From Ohtaekwangia sp. (GTDB lineage: Bacteria > Bacteroidota > Bacteroidia > Cytophagales > Cyclobacteriaceae), in the NCBI GenBank assembly GCA_021155195.1, contig JAJNPV010000050.1, positions 310,001-374,000 of the forward strand: a DNA stretch of 64,000 nucleotides, in the 5' to 3' direction. A program made the translations under genes and the position numbers. The notes beneath the pieces were generated by a model. It ran no database searches and was not told the DNA's origin. It saw nothing but the letters and a program-made list of their open reading frames with translations. Within the stretch, counting starts at the first letter, position 1; every line of letters starts with the position of its first letter. Positions 27,054-35,878 of the stretch are shown here, in pieces.

Positions 27054-28806
27054 GTTGGCACTTTCATTTCAACCCATCTTTTCTATGTGGCTCATTTTAT
27101 TGGGAGCTACTCTTTTATTAATGTTTCTGATCTGGAAAGAGATCAATCGCAAAAACAGATTTCTTGCCTTAAGAATTATTGCTGTGGTGTTCATGATTGG
27201 TTCGGTTACTCTCTGGTTATTGCAGCTCACGACAACCGTAGAGAAAGACTCAACCTCCATCATGCTCCTTACCAAAAATTATGATCGCTTAAAAGCAGAT
27301 AGTCTTAGCAAAAAACATCCATCTTATAAATTACTAAGAACGGTTGATGCAGCTTCTTTTAATGATGCCGCTGTGTTGATACCCTATGAACTAGTGGATC
27401 ACAAAAATGACATTGTATTTATACTTGGTGATGGACTTCCCTATTATGAGCAAGAAAAAATAACTTCGCCTTATTCCTTTATCCCCAGCAAACTTCCGCT
27501 TGGAATTACTCAACTCAGCGTACCTAAATCTGTACGGAAAAACCAAACTGGTACGATTTCAGGGACTGTTAATATAAAAGGGAAAACCAGACTCGTTCTT
27601 GAAGAGCCCGGTGGTAGAAAAGATTCAGTTGTGTTGACAGGCACAGGAGAAAAATCTTTTTCACTTTCCTTTCTAGCGCAACAAGCTGGATTATTTCGAT
27701 ATTCTGTTATTCTTCGTGATAGTGTGTCCAGCAAAACCGAAGGCTATTTACCAATTGAGATAACTCCTGAGAAAAAACTGAACATTCTCTTTGTTCAAAA
27801 ATATCCTTCCGCAGAAGTTCGATATTTAAAAAACTTTCTTGCCGAAAAAGGTCATGCCTTACTTGTTCGATCGCAGATTTCTAAAAATGATTTTCACTAC
27901 GAATTCTCTAATCGCGAGTCGGCACGAATAGACAAACTGACTTCTGAATCACTTTCTGAATTTGATCTCTTCTTAATGGATAGTGAATCCCTCTATGAAT
28001 TAAATTCCTCCGAATTAAAAAGTATAGAACAAGCAATCCGGGAAGGGTTAGGGATTGTTACTCTAATGAATGATGTCGATTTAAAAAAGAAATTTCCATT
28101 ACTAAACGCTTCGTTTAAAACATATGCTCATGATACGGTTCATCTTAAAATAAAAACACAAAGCACTGTGCTTCCTGCGTTGCCTGTTTCCGTTCAAGCC
28201 ACTTCATCCATCACACCTATTACAACTTCAGAAACAAGAATAATATCAGGTTACAGAAATGAGGTTGCCGGGAAGGTTGGATTTCAATTACTACATGAAA
28301 CATATCGGTTGCTGTTGGAAGGAAAAACTACTGAATATGCAACGTTGTGGTCTCCACTACTGGAGTCAACAAGCCGGTTAACAGCAGAGTCATTCAAAAT
28401 ACAAATCACAAACTCGTTTCCATACTATCAGGACGAACCGTTAGCCGTACAAGTAATTTCATCGGGAGATGAACCAGAGCTGAAAGCAAATTCAACACTA
28501 CTTCCTTTACTGGAAGATGTACTTATTGATGATTATTGGCACGCAACTACCTGGACAAGCAAATCCGGTTGGCATTCATTAACAACACAGGATTCAACGG
28601 CTCTTCATTATTATGTATCTCCTGAAAGCGAATGGAGTGCATTACGAATCGCCAATCAGCAGCAACAACATTTATCCAATAAACCTTCTATTATCTCGAA
28701 AAAGGAATCAAATCTCATCACCGAACACAAACCAATCTCTGCACTTTGGTTTTTTGTGGTCTTCCTGCTGGCTTCTGGATTTTTGTGGCTGGCACCCAAG
28801 CTGTAA
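27046..28806 (+). CDS. membrane-anchored vWA/GATase-like protein of the MoxR cluster
   Basis: 586 residues from this ATG, which overlaps the end of the previous gene by 8 bases; a longer reading frame upstream merely shadows that gene. Two N-terminal helices (about 8-28 and 40-60), a large periplasmic region with beta-rich domains (TGTISGTVNIKG, LNILFVQKYPSAEVRYLKNF, SEFDLFLMDSESLYEL, GLGIVTLMNDVD; the last three suggest a class-I glutamine-amidotransferase-like fold), and a final helix (ALWFFVVFLLASGFLWL). No catalytic triad seen. Last gene of the cluster. Confidence 0.8.
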   Translation: MIRLALSFQPIFSMWLILLGATLLLMFLIWKEINRKNRFLALRIIAVVFMIGSVTLWLLQLTTTVEKDSTSIMLLTKNYDRLKADSLSKKHPSYKLLRTVDAASFNDAAVLIPYELVDHKNDIVFILGDGLPYYEQEKITSPYSFIPSKLPLGITQLSVPKSVRKNQTGTISGTVNIKGKTRLVLEEPGGRKDSVVLTGTGEKSFSLSFLAQQAGLFRYSVILRDSVSSKTEGYLPIEITPEKKLNILFVQKYPSAEVRYLKNFLAEKGHALLVRSQISKNDFHYEFSNRESARIDKLTSESLSEFDLFLMDSESLYELNSSELKSIEQAIREGLGIVTLMNDVDLKKKFPLLNASFKTYAHDTVHLKIKTQSTVLPALPVSVQATSSITPITTSETRIISGYRNEVAGKVGFQLLHETYRLLLEGKTTEYATLWSPLLESTSRLTAESFKIQITNSFPYYQDEPLAVQVISSGDEPELKANSTLLPLLEDVLIDDYWHATTWTSKSGWHSLTTQDSTALHYYVSPESEWSALRIANQQQQHLSNKPSIISKKESNLITEHKPISALWFFVVFLLASGFLWLAPKL

Positions 28807-28833
28807 TAGTTCAAAATATTAGCCACTGACCCG

Positions 28834-28857
28834 CCTGCCAAAAGTTCGGAGGGCAGG
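28834..28857. repeat. CCTGCC/GGCAGG hairpin
   Basis: Short inverted repeat CCTGCC (28834-28839) / GGCAGG (28852-28857) after the MoxR cluster, in wording typical of dispersed Bacteroidota repeats. It has no T-run. The rest of this gap, up to the next gene, shows no coding sequence that I can support. Confidence 0.45.
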
Positions 28858-28980
28858 TTCACAGATTAGATTTTTGCTTTCAAAAAATCAGTGGATATGT
28901 GACCCTCTTATATTCGCACAAAATTAATCTTCTTTTTGAACGCAAAGTTGTTAAGTTCGCAGAGTCTTAGACCTCTACCT

Positions 28981-29985
28981 ATGATTTCGAAACGCCTCAT
29001 CATAATCACCTTTCCCATTGTGTTGCTTGGAGGTATTTATTTTATGGGGCCGCAGCCAGGCAAACCTGCTTTTGATCCAACTCCCTATACTGTTCCTGCT
29101 GAGGCAAAGGAGTTAGAAAACTATGTAGCCAATAATGAGGCTCAACATAAAATAAAACCTGATAATGAAGCGCGCATTGTTTGGAATGACAGCACGAAAC
29201 AAAAAACAGAATACGCAGTAGTGTACTTGCATGGTTTTTCAGCCAGTCAGATTGAAGGTGACCCTGTGCATAGAAGATTCGCAAAAGAGTTTGGCAGCAA
29301 TTTATACTTGTCGCGATTGGCCGATCATGGTATTGATACCACAGAAACATTACTGTTGTTTACTGCTGATCGACTTTGGGAAAGTGCCAAGCAGGCATTG
29401 GCTATTGGAAAACAATTAGGAGATAAAGTTATTCTTATCAGCACCTCTACGGGTGGCACACTGGCATTAATGTTAGCTGCTCAATATCCTGATGATGTGT
29501 ATGCGTTAATTAATATGTCGCCCAATATTGCTATCAATGATCCTGCAGCCTTTTTATTGAATGATCCATGGGGACTACAAATTGCAAGGCTGGTGTTAGG
29601 GGGAAAATATCGGGTAACCGGAGCTTCTGAAGAGCATGCTAAATTCTGGAACAAAAAGTATCGGTTGGAATCTCTGGTTCAACTGGAGGAATTGATTGAA
29701 GAAACAATGATTAAAAAAGCTTTTCAAAAAGTAGTACAACCCTCACTCACTCTCTACTATTATAAGAATGAACAAGAACAAGATCCTGAAGTAAAAGTAA
29801 GCGCCATGCTGGAAATGAATAAACAACTTGGCACTCCAGATGACTTAAAAGAAACTGTGGCGTTTCCGAATGCAGGCGTGCATGTAATTGGCTGTTCTTT
29901 AACTTCAAAAGATATTGAAGGGGTTTACGCTGCAATGAAAAAATTTGCCATTGAAAAGTTAAAGATGAAGCATGTCGAAGAATAA
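28981..29985 (+). CDS. alpha/beta hydrolase with STSTG nucleophile motif
   Basis: One N-terminal helix (residues 5-21) anchors an alpha/beta hydrolase. The oxyanion motif is YLHGFSAS (82-89), and the nucleophile is S156 in ISTSTGG, where the usual first glycine of GxSxG is serine. The catalytic histidine is probably in NAGVHVIGC near the end. An in-frame ATG 15 codons upstream lies in a dispersed-repeat-like stretch, so this ATG is preferred. The receptor gene that follows overlaps its end by 14 bases, hinting at a shared role, perhaps hydrolysis of an imported lipid or ester (inference). Confidence 0.82.
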   Translation: MISKRLIIITFPIVLLGGIYFMGPQPGKPAFDPTPYTVPAEAKELENYVANNEAQHKIKPDNEARIVWNDSTKQKTEYAVVYLHGFSASQIEGDPVHRRFAKEFGSNLYLSRLADHGIDTTETLLLFTADRLWESAKQALAIGKQLGDKVILISTSTGGTLALMLAAQYPDDVYALINMSPNIAINDPAAFLLNDPWGLQIARLVLGGKYRVTGASEEHAKFWNKKYRLESLVQLEELIEETMIKKAFQKVVQPSLTLYYYKNEQEQDPEVKVSAMLEMNKQLGTPDDLKETVAFPNAGVHVIGCSLTSKDIEGVYAAMKKFAIEKLKMKHVEE

Positions 29986-32416
29986 GTCTATGTTAGTTTG
30001 GTTTCAGAAGGCTTCAACTCTAGTTCTGTGTTCTTTTATAATAAGTGTGTCATCCTGGGCACAGAACAAGGCACTTGTAACCGGACGAGTAATTGATTCT
30101 GTTTCAGCAGCTCCGTTGAGTTACTCAAGCATTGCTATTTATACTTCATCAAGCAAAAAACTGCTAACCGGTAATATTACTAATGACAATGGAGATTTTT
30201 CCATTGATGTTCCTTATGGGATCTATTATGCAGAAATCAACTTTATGGGGTTTAATCCTTATAAAACTGCTGAGTTTAAAGTCTCCAAGGAGAATCCTGA
30301 ATATGATTTTGGATTGATAAAGCTTCAACAAACTGTTGATGTGCTTGATGAAGTGGTGGTTCAGGCTGAAAAAAGTTCGATGGAACTCTCGCTCGATAAA
30401 CGAATTTTCAATGTGGGCAAGGATTTGGCAAATAGTGGCGGCACCGCATCCGATGTTCTCATGAATATTCCCTCGGTTGCGGTTGATCCGGAAGGAAACA
30501 TAAAGCTAAGAGGAAGTGATAATGTGCGGATTCTAATTGATGGAAAGCCATCTGGGCTTGTGAGTTTTAAAGGTGGAAGTGGCCTTCAGCAACTTCAGGC
30601 TAGTATGATTGAGCGGGTGGAAATAATAACAAATCCATCTGCACGATACGAAGCTGAAGGCATTGGTGGGATTATTAATATCGTGCTGAAGAAAGATAAA
30701 AATCAGGGTTTTAATGGCTCGATTGATGTAATTACCGGATATCCCGCTAACTATGGTTTAGCAGCCAATCTAAATTACAGGCATAAGAAAATTAATTTCT
30801 TCATTAATTATGGATTAACCTATCGCAATCAACCAGGGGGCGGCTCTTTGTATCAGGAGGTGTATGGTGTTGATACTACTTTTGTTCTGCAACAAAGTAT
30901 CGATCGAAAAATCAAAGGACTCAACAATAATATACGGGGCGGGCTTGATTTATACTTTACTGAAAAAAGTATTTTAACAGCTTCCTATCTGTTTCGAAGA
31001 AGCGATGCCAACCGGGTTACCAACATTATTTACCACGATTATCTGTTTTCGTTATCAAACGAAGTAAGCTATACAACGCGCAGGCAAGATGAGGATGAGA
31101 TAGAACCCAATTCGGAATACTCAATCATTTACCGAAAGATTTTTGAGGGAAAAGGTCATGAACTTTTGGGAGAAGTAAAATACTTAGATAATTGGGAAAG
31201 CTCAGATCAGATTTTCACAGAGCACTTTTTTTCACCAGATGGAGTAGAAGATAATTCAAAATCATCTCTTCAAAAATCACTTAACGATGAAAGCGAAAAG
31301 CAAATGCTTTTTCAACTCGACTATACAAAGCCATTTGCAAAGGAAGGAAAGATTGAAGCCGGCTTGCGAACAAGTTACCGAAACATGATAAATGATTACT
31401 TGGTAACTCAGCAAAATTCAAGCGGTGGATTCGATCCGTTACCGGGATTGGATAACGTGTTTTACTATGACGAAAATATTTCGGCAGCGTATGGCATTAT
31501 TGGCAATAAAACAAAAGCCATCTCTTATCAGGCCGGGTTGCGTGCGGAATGGACGGATGTTAAAACAACGCTTGAAGAAACCAATGAAGTTAATCCGCGA
31601 AAATATTCAAATCTTTTTCCAAGCGTACATGTAACGTTTAGCCTTCCCAAAGAAAATAGCTTTCAAATAAGCTACAGCCGGAGAGTGCGGAGGCCGTATT
31701 ATAATGACTTGAGTCCGTATGCAACATTTTCAGATAGTCGAAACTTCTTTAGTGGCAACCCAGACTTGAATCCCGAATTCAGTAATGTCTATGAGGTGGG
31801 GTACATTAAGTATTTTGAAGCGGGTACACTTTCTTCCTCTCTTTATTATCGCGACACTGATGACAAGATTGACGAGATACGCACGGTGAATGACGAAGGG
31901 AACTCTGCCACACGACCTGAAAATCTTCGTTCAGAAAAGGCCTACGGTATTGAGTTTGCAAGTACATTGGCCATTACAAAATGGTGGAAGTGGGATGCGA
32001 ACTTTAATTTCTTCCATGCCGACATCGATGGTAGCAACATTGTAAGCACCTACAAAACATCAACCTATAGTTGGTTTACGAGGCAAACATCAAGATTTTC
32101 ATTGCCTAATAATATTGATATTCAATTACGAACGAACTATGAAGCTCCCCAAAAGACGGCTCAAGGGAAAAGAAAGGCTTTGTATTATGCGGACTTCTCT
32201 ATTAGTAAAGAAATTCTTAAAGGCGTGGGCACACTTAACTTTAATGTGCTGGATGTTTTCAATTCCCGAATATCGCGCAGCATTACTGAAGGTCAGATAT
32301 TTTATACGGAAAGAGATTACCAAGGCCGGAGACGCCAATTCAATCTTACGTTTAATTATCGGATCAAGCAGGGGAAATCTGCCAAATCAAAAAGAGATGC
32401 CGTATTGGAAGGTTAG
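29972..32416 (+). CDS. TonB-dependent outer membrane receptor
   Basis: Outer-membrane TonB-dependent receptor. Signal peptide about 1-30 (ends SSWAQ), then a carboxypeptidase-regulatory-like domain (KALVTGRVIDSVSAAPLSYS, about 32-115), the plug (ASDVLMNIPSVAVDPEGNIKLRG and SMIERVEIITNPSARYEAEG, about 130-225) and a C-terminal beta barrel to the end (OMP_b-brl_3 type). It has no adjacent SusD, so it is not a typical polysaccharide importer. The ATG lies inside the hydrolase gene; a second ATG 18 bases on would also keep the signal. Its end overlaps that of rpiB (opposite strand) by 4 bases. Confidence 0.9.
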   Translation: MSKNKSMLVWFQKASTLVLCSFIISVSSWAQNKALVTGRVIDSVSAAPLSYSSIAIYTSSSKKLLTGNITNDNGDFSIDVPYGIYYAEINFMGFNPYKTAEFKVSKENPEYDFGLIKLQQTVDVLDEVVVQAEKSSMELSLDKRIFNVGKDLANSGGTASDVLMNIPSVAVDPEGNIKLRGSDNVRILIDGKPSGLVSFKGGSGLQQLQASMIERVEIITNPSARYEAEGIGGIINIVLKKDKNQGFNGSIDVITGYPANYGLAANLNYRHKKINFFINYGLTYRNQPGGGSLYQEVYGVDTTFVLQQSIDRKIKGLNNNIRGGLDLYFTEKSILTASYLFRRSDANRVTNIIYHDYLFSLSNEVSYTTRRQDEDEIEPNSEYSIIYRKIFEGKGHELLGEVKYLDNWESSDQIFTEHFFSPDGVEDNSKSSLQKSLNDESEKQMLFQLDYTKPFAKEGKIEAGLRTSYRNMINDYLVTQQNSSGGFDPLPGLDNVFYYDENISAAYGIIGNKTKAISYQAGLRAEWTDVKTTLEETNEVNPRKYSNLFPSVHVTFSLPKENSFQISYSRRVRRPYYNDLSPYATFSDSRNFFSGNPDLNPEFSNVYEVGYIKYFEAGTLSSSLYYRDTDDKIDEIRTVNDEGNSATRPENLRSEKAYGIEFASTLAITKWWKWDANFNFFHADIDGSNIVSTYKTSTYSWFTRQTSRFSLPNNIDIQLRTNYEAPQKTAQGKRKALYYADFSISKEILKGVGTLNFNVLDVFNSRISRSITEGQIFYTERDYQGRRRQFNLTFNYRIKQGKSAKSKRDAVLEG

Positions 32417-32841
32417 CAACTAATCTTGCCAACCCGTTTTTCATGACGACCACCTTCAAAAGGAGTGGTAAGAAATTTTGTTAAAATTTTTCCAGCCAAT
32501 TCACTGGAAATAAATCGCGAGGGCAAGCACAGCACATTGGCATTGTTGTGTTGACGTGCCAGCGCAGCTAATTCTTCGGTCCAACAAATGGCCGCTCGTA
32601 TTTCCTGATGTTTATTAGCAGTGATGGCTACACCATTGGCGCTTCCGCAGATAAGAACACCGAGTTCACATTCCTTTTTTTCAACTGCACTCGCTACCGG
32701 GTGTGCAAAATCCGGATAGTCAACAGACTCTAAACTATGCGTCCCAAAATCTTTAAGGTCATTACCGCTTTGCTGCAACTGCTTTTTGAGAAGTTCCTTG
32801 TATTCAAATCCTGCATGATCGGCACCAATCGCTATTTTCAT
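32413..32841 (-). CDS. rpiB: ribose 5-phosphate isomerase B
   Basis: RpiB/LacAB isomerase interconverting ribose 5-phosphate and ribulose 5-phosphate. Catalytic C65 lies in ICGSANGVAI, ADHAGFEYK is at 7-15, and HNNANVLCLPSRF near 98-110 supplies phosphate contacts. The third residue after C65 is alanine where CGSGNG or CGTGIG is usual, a mild change. Length 142 is normal. Its ATG overlaps the stop of tatC (ATGA), so the two are translationally coupled, a linkage probably without functional meaning. Confidence 0.93.
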   Translation of the reverse strand: MKIAIGADHAGFEYKELLKKQLQQSGNDLKDFGTHSLESVDYPDFAHPVASAVEKKECELGVLICGSANGVAITANKHQEIRAAICWTEELAALARQHNNANVLCLPSRFISSELAGKILTKFLTTPFEGGRHEKRVGKISC

Positions 32842-33680
32842 ATTGCAGATTGTTGATCTAATTTTTCTTCTTCCCGTTCGCGCTTTTTCTTTCGCCTCAA
32901 CTCAACCCCTGATATGAAGATACTGATTTCGTAAAGTAAGTACAACGGAATAGAGATAAGTGATAAACTCAAGGGGTCAGAGCTTGGTGTAATAACAGCC
33001 CCAATTACTAAGATAGCAACCACAGCATGCTTGCGATAGCTGCGTAAAAGCGTAGGCGTAACAATACCCACTTTGGTTAAAAAGAAGATGACTACCGGAA
33101 GTTGGAATAAAATCCCGCTGCTCAAAACTAAAATACTAATCGTTGATACGTATGATGTGATGTCAAATTCATTTGATATTCTGCTACTTATTGAATAGTT
33201 GGCAAGGAATGCAATGGTCATGGGGCTAAGAATAAAATAGCCAAATGAAATTCCTGTTAGGAAGAGTGCAGAAATAGAAAAAACAGCTCCCCTTGAACTC
33301 TGCTTTTCTTTGTTGTACAGGCCTGGCTTAACAAAACTCCATAATTCCCAGACAACATATGGAAATGCCACGCAAAGCCCGATCACGAATGAAGAAGTTA
33401 ATTGCATGGTAAACTGTCCCATCAAAAAGCGGCTCTGAATTTTCATTGGAATTTCAGTAACGCAGAGGCCATCTACACCCGTTGCAGCTCCTAGCTGGCA
33501 CAACCACCGAAAGGTTATAAAGTTTACATCACTCGGAGCAAAAACAATCTCTTCAAAAATCCAATCCGTAAAGACAAATGCGAGAATCATCATGATAAAA
33601 ATCACTGCCACTGCACGGACTACATGCCACCTCAGTTCCTCCAAATGATCAAGGAACGACATTTCTTTTTCTTCACTCAT
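32838..33680 (-). CDS. tatC: Sec-independent protein translocase TatC
   Basis: Core subunit of the twin-arginine translocase, which recognises RR signals and exports folded proteins. Family marks: SFLDHLEELRWHVVRA near the start, six hydrophobic segments, the FPYVVWELWSFVKPGL signature, ITPSSDPLSLSLISIPLYLLYE near the end, and a basic C-tail. The ATG giving MSEEKEMSFLDHLEEL is chosen over one 8 codons upstream. tatA/B are not in the window. At least six RR-tagged proteins are encoded nearby. Likely co-transcribed with glyA upstream and rpiB downstream. Confidence 0.95.
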   Translation of the reverse strand: MSEEKEMSFLDHLEELRWHVVRAVAVIFIMMILAFVFTDWIFEEIVFAPSDVNFITFRWLCQLGAATGVDGLCVTEIPMKIQSRFLMGQFTMQLTSSFVIGLCVAFPYVVWELWSFVKPGLYNKEKQSSRGAVFSISALFLTGISFGYFILSPMTIAFLANYSISSRISNEFDITSYVSTISILVLSSGILFQLPVVIFFLTKVGIVTPTLLRSYRKHAVVAILVIGAVITPSSDPLSLSLISIPLYLLYEISIFISGVELRRKKKREREEEKLDQQSAI

Positions 33681-33789
33681 AAATTTCATCAAAGGCTTCA
33701 GCAAAATGCAGACTAATTAATTCAAAACTTCTAATTTTCTCATCCTTCTTCAGCACCGAACTACTCGTCTGCTAATTGCTTACCGTCTG

Positions 33790-35061
33790 TTATTTATACA
33801 AAGGGAATTTTTTCATAAACGTATTCACCTTGCGTTTTACAGCTTTCAAGTGTTTTACATCTTCTGGCTTTTTCAAGGCTTCATCAATCAAATCAACAAC
33901 TTTAATTACATCCTTCTCCATTAAGCCACGCGTTGTGATAGCTGGTGTTCCAATGCGCATGCCCGAAGTAATCATGGGCGATTGCGTATCGAACGGAACC
34001 ATATTTTTATTGATGGTAATGTCCGCTTGAATCAATGCCTCTTCCGCTATTTTACCGGTTAATTTTTTAGAACGAAGATCAATCAACATTAGATGATTAT
34101 CCGTACCGCCTGAAATAATTTTATAGCCTTTATCAACAAATGCCTTGGCCATTGTTTTTGCGTTTTTGGCAACCTGCACAATGTAGGTTAAGTAGTCTTC
34201 ACTCAACGCCTCGCCAAAAGCTATTGCTTTAGCAGCAATCACATGTTCAAGGGGGCCACCTTGCGTTCCAGGAAATACACCGGAATCCAAAATCGATGAC
34301 ATCTTGCGCAACTCCCCTTTTGGAGTTTTCAATCCAAACGGGTTTTCAAAGTTTTTACCAAGCATAATCAATCCTCCTCGCGGACCGCGCAATGTTTTGT
34401 GCGTAGTGGTAGTTACAATGTGGCAGTGCTCCATTGGGTCATTTAATAACCCGCGAGCTATCAATCCTGCCGGGTGCGAAACATCGGCAAGCAATAATGC
34501 GCCAACACTATCCGCAGCGATGCGAAGTTTTTCATAATCCCAATCGCGGCTATAGGCAGAGGCACCACAAATAATCATTTTTGGTTTTTCGCGTTGAGCA
34601 ATCTCAACCACTTTATCAAAATCAATTTCGCCTGTTTCTTGCTCTACGCCATAAAATGATGGCTGATATAGTTTACCTGAAAAATTAACTGGTGACCCGT
34701 GGGTTAAGTGACCTCCGTGTGAAAGATCAAAACCCAGAATTTTATCGCCCGGCTTTAAGCAGGCTAGCATAACGGCTGCATTTGCCTGAGCCCCCGAGTG
34801 AGGTTGTACGTTTGCCCATTCGGCACCAAAAAGTTCCTTGATCCTATCAATGGCAAGTTGTTCTACTTCATCCACCACTTCGCAGCCGCCATAGTATCGT
34901 TTTCCGGGCAAGCCTTCAGCATACTTATTGGTAAGCACAGAACCCTGAGCTTTCATTACTTGAGGAGAAACAAAATTCTCGGACGCAATCAGTTCTATGC
35001 CGTGCTCTTGTCTTTGCTTTTCCTTTTCAATCAGGTCAAATACAATTTTATCGCGCTTCAT
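33790..35061 (-). CDS. glyA: serine hydroxymethyltransferase
   Basis: PLP enzyme converting serine and tetrahydrofolate to glycine and methylene-THF. Family marks: GIELIASENFVSPQVM (21-36), TNKYAEGLPGKRYYGG (45-59), VQPHSGAQAN, the Schiff-base K222 in TTTTHKTLRGPRGG, and GMRIGTPAITTRG near the end. Length 423 is standard. About 110 bases separate it from tatC on the same strand. Confidence 0.97.
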   Translation of the reverse strand: MKRDKIVFDLIEKEKQRQEHGIELIASENFVSPQVMKAQGSVLTNKYAEGLPGKRYYGGCEVVDEVEQLAIDRIKELFGAEWANVQPHSGAQANAAVMLACLKPGDKILGFDLSHGGHLTHGSPVNFSGKLYQPSFYGVEQETGEIDFDKVVEIAQREKPKMIICGASAYSRDWDYEKLRIAADSVGALLLADVSHPAGLIARGLLNDPMEHCHIVTTTTHKTLRGPRGGLIMLGKNFENPFGLKTPKGELRKMSSILDSGVFPGTQGGPLEHVIAAKAIAFGEALSEDYLTYIVQVAKNAKTMAKAFVDKGYKIISGGTDNHLMLIDLRSKKLTGKIAEEALIQADITINKNMVPFDTQSPMITSGMRIGTPAITTRGLMEKDVIKVVDLIDEALKKPEDVKHLKAVKRKVNTFMKKFPLYK

Positions 35062-35206
35062 GGGGAAAGGGATTTATTTCAGGGGGCAAAAATAGAGAGA
35101 TTATCCCTAAGAAGAACACCTATTGGCATAGAAATGGCATCATTCTGTCTTTAATTTTCGTATAAAGATTTTAACTCACAACACCCTCCTTAACATGCCA
35201 TTACAG

Positions 35207-35878
35207 ATGATTAAAAAGGTTCTATTTTTGATTACTTTAATCACAACAACTGCTTACTGCCAGGCCCAAAAACCTTATATAACCTCCGATGGTGAGCTCA
35301 TTCTGGGATTTGCCAGCATCAACCAAAGTGGAACTGAAGAATCAAGCATTCCACGTTTTACTATGTTCTTTCACGCTCAATCCCTAACCCATTTCGATCA
35401 AAGCAAAAACTTTGGATGGTTTACTGGCTTAGGTATTCGAAATGTGGGTTTTATCTACGAACAGGATGCAAGCACGCGCAAAAAATTCAGAACATATAAC
35501 GTGGGCGTGCCCATTGGATTAAAGTTTGGCGACATGAACGGCCTTTATTTTTATGGAGGGTATGAATTGGAATTACCGATCAACTACAAGGAGAAAACAT
35601 TCATCAACGAAAAAAAGGAAGACAAATACAATGTGTGGTTTAGTAAACGGGTTCCTACAATTTACAACACTGTGTTTGTGGGTGTTCGCTTTCCGCGAGG
35701 TGTTAGTTTAAAATTCAAATATTATCTTACTCCTTTCTTCAATACGGATTACACACAGGTTATAAATGGGATAACCCAAATGCCTTATGCCAACCTGGAT
35801 GTCAACACGTTTCACATTGCATTAACCACCATGATCTCAAAAGGCAAAAAAGTAATGTGGATAAAGCGGGAGGATTAG
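35207..35878 (+). CDS. secreted outer-membrane beta-barrel-like protein
   Basis: Signal peptide about 1-20 (MIKKVLFLITLITTTAYCQA), then alternating beta-strand-like segments with aromatic residues (GWFTGLGIRNVGFIYEQ, NGLYFYGGYELELP, GVRFPRGVSLKFKYYL, FHIALTTMISKG), as in small outer-membrane barrels. Not assigned to a family. An ATG four codons upstream is also possible. Its end overlaps the end of the convergent S41 protease gene by 4 bases. Confidence 0.72.
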   Translation: MIKKVLFLITLITTTAYCQAQKPYITSDGELILGFASINQSGTEESSIPRFTMFFHAQSLTHFDQSKNFGWFTGLGIRNVGFIYEQDASTRKKFRTYNVGVPIGLKFGDMNGLYFYGGYELELPINYKEKTFINEKKEDKYNVWFSKRVPTIYNTVFVGVRFPRGVSLKFKYYLTPFFNTDYTQVINGITQMPYANLDVNTFHIALTTMISKGKKVMWIKRED

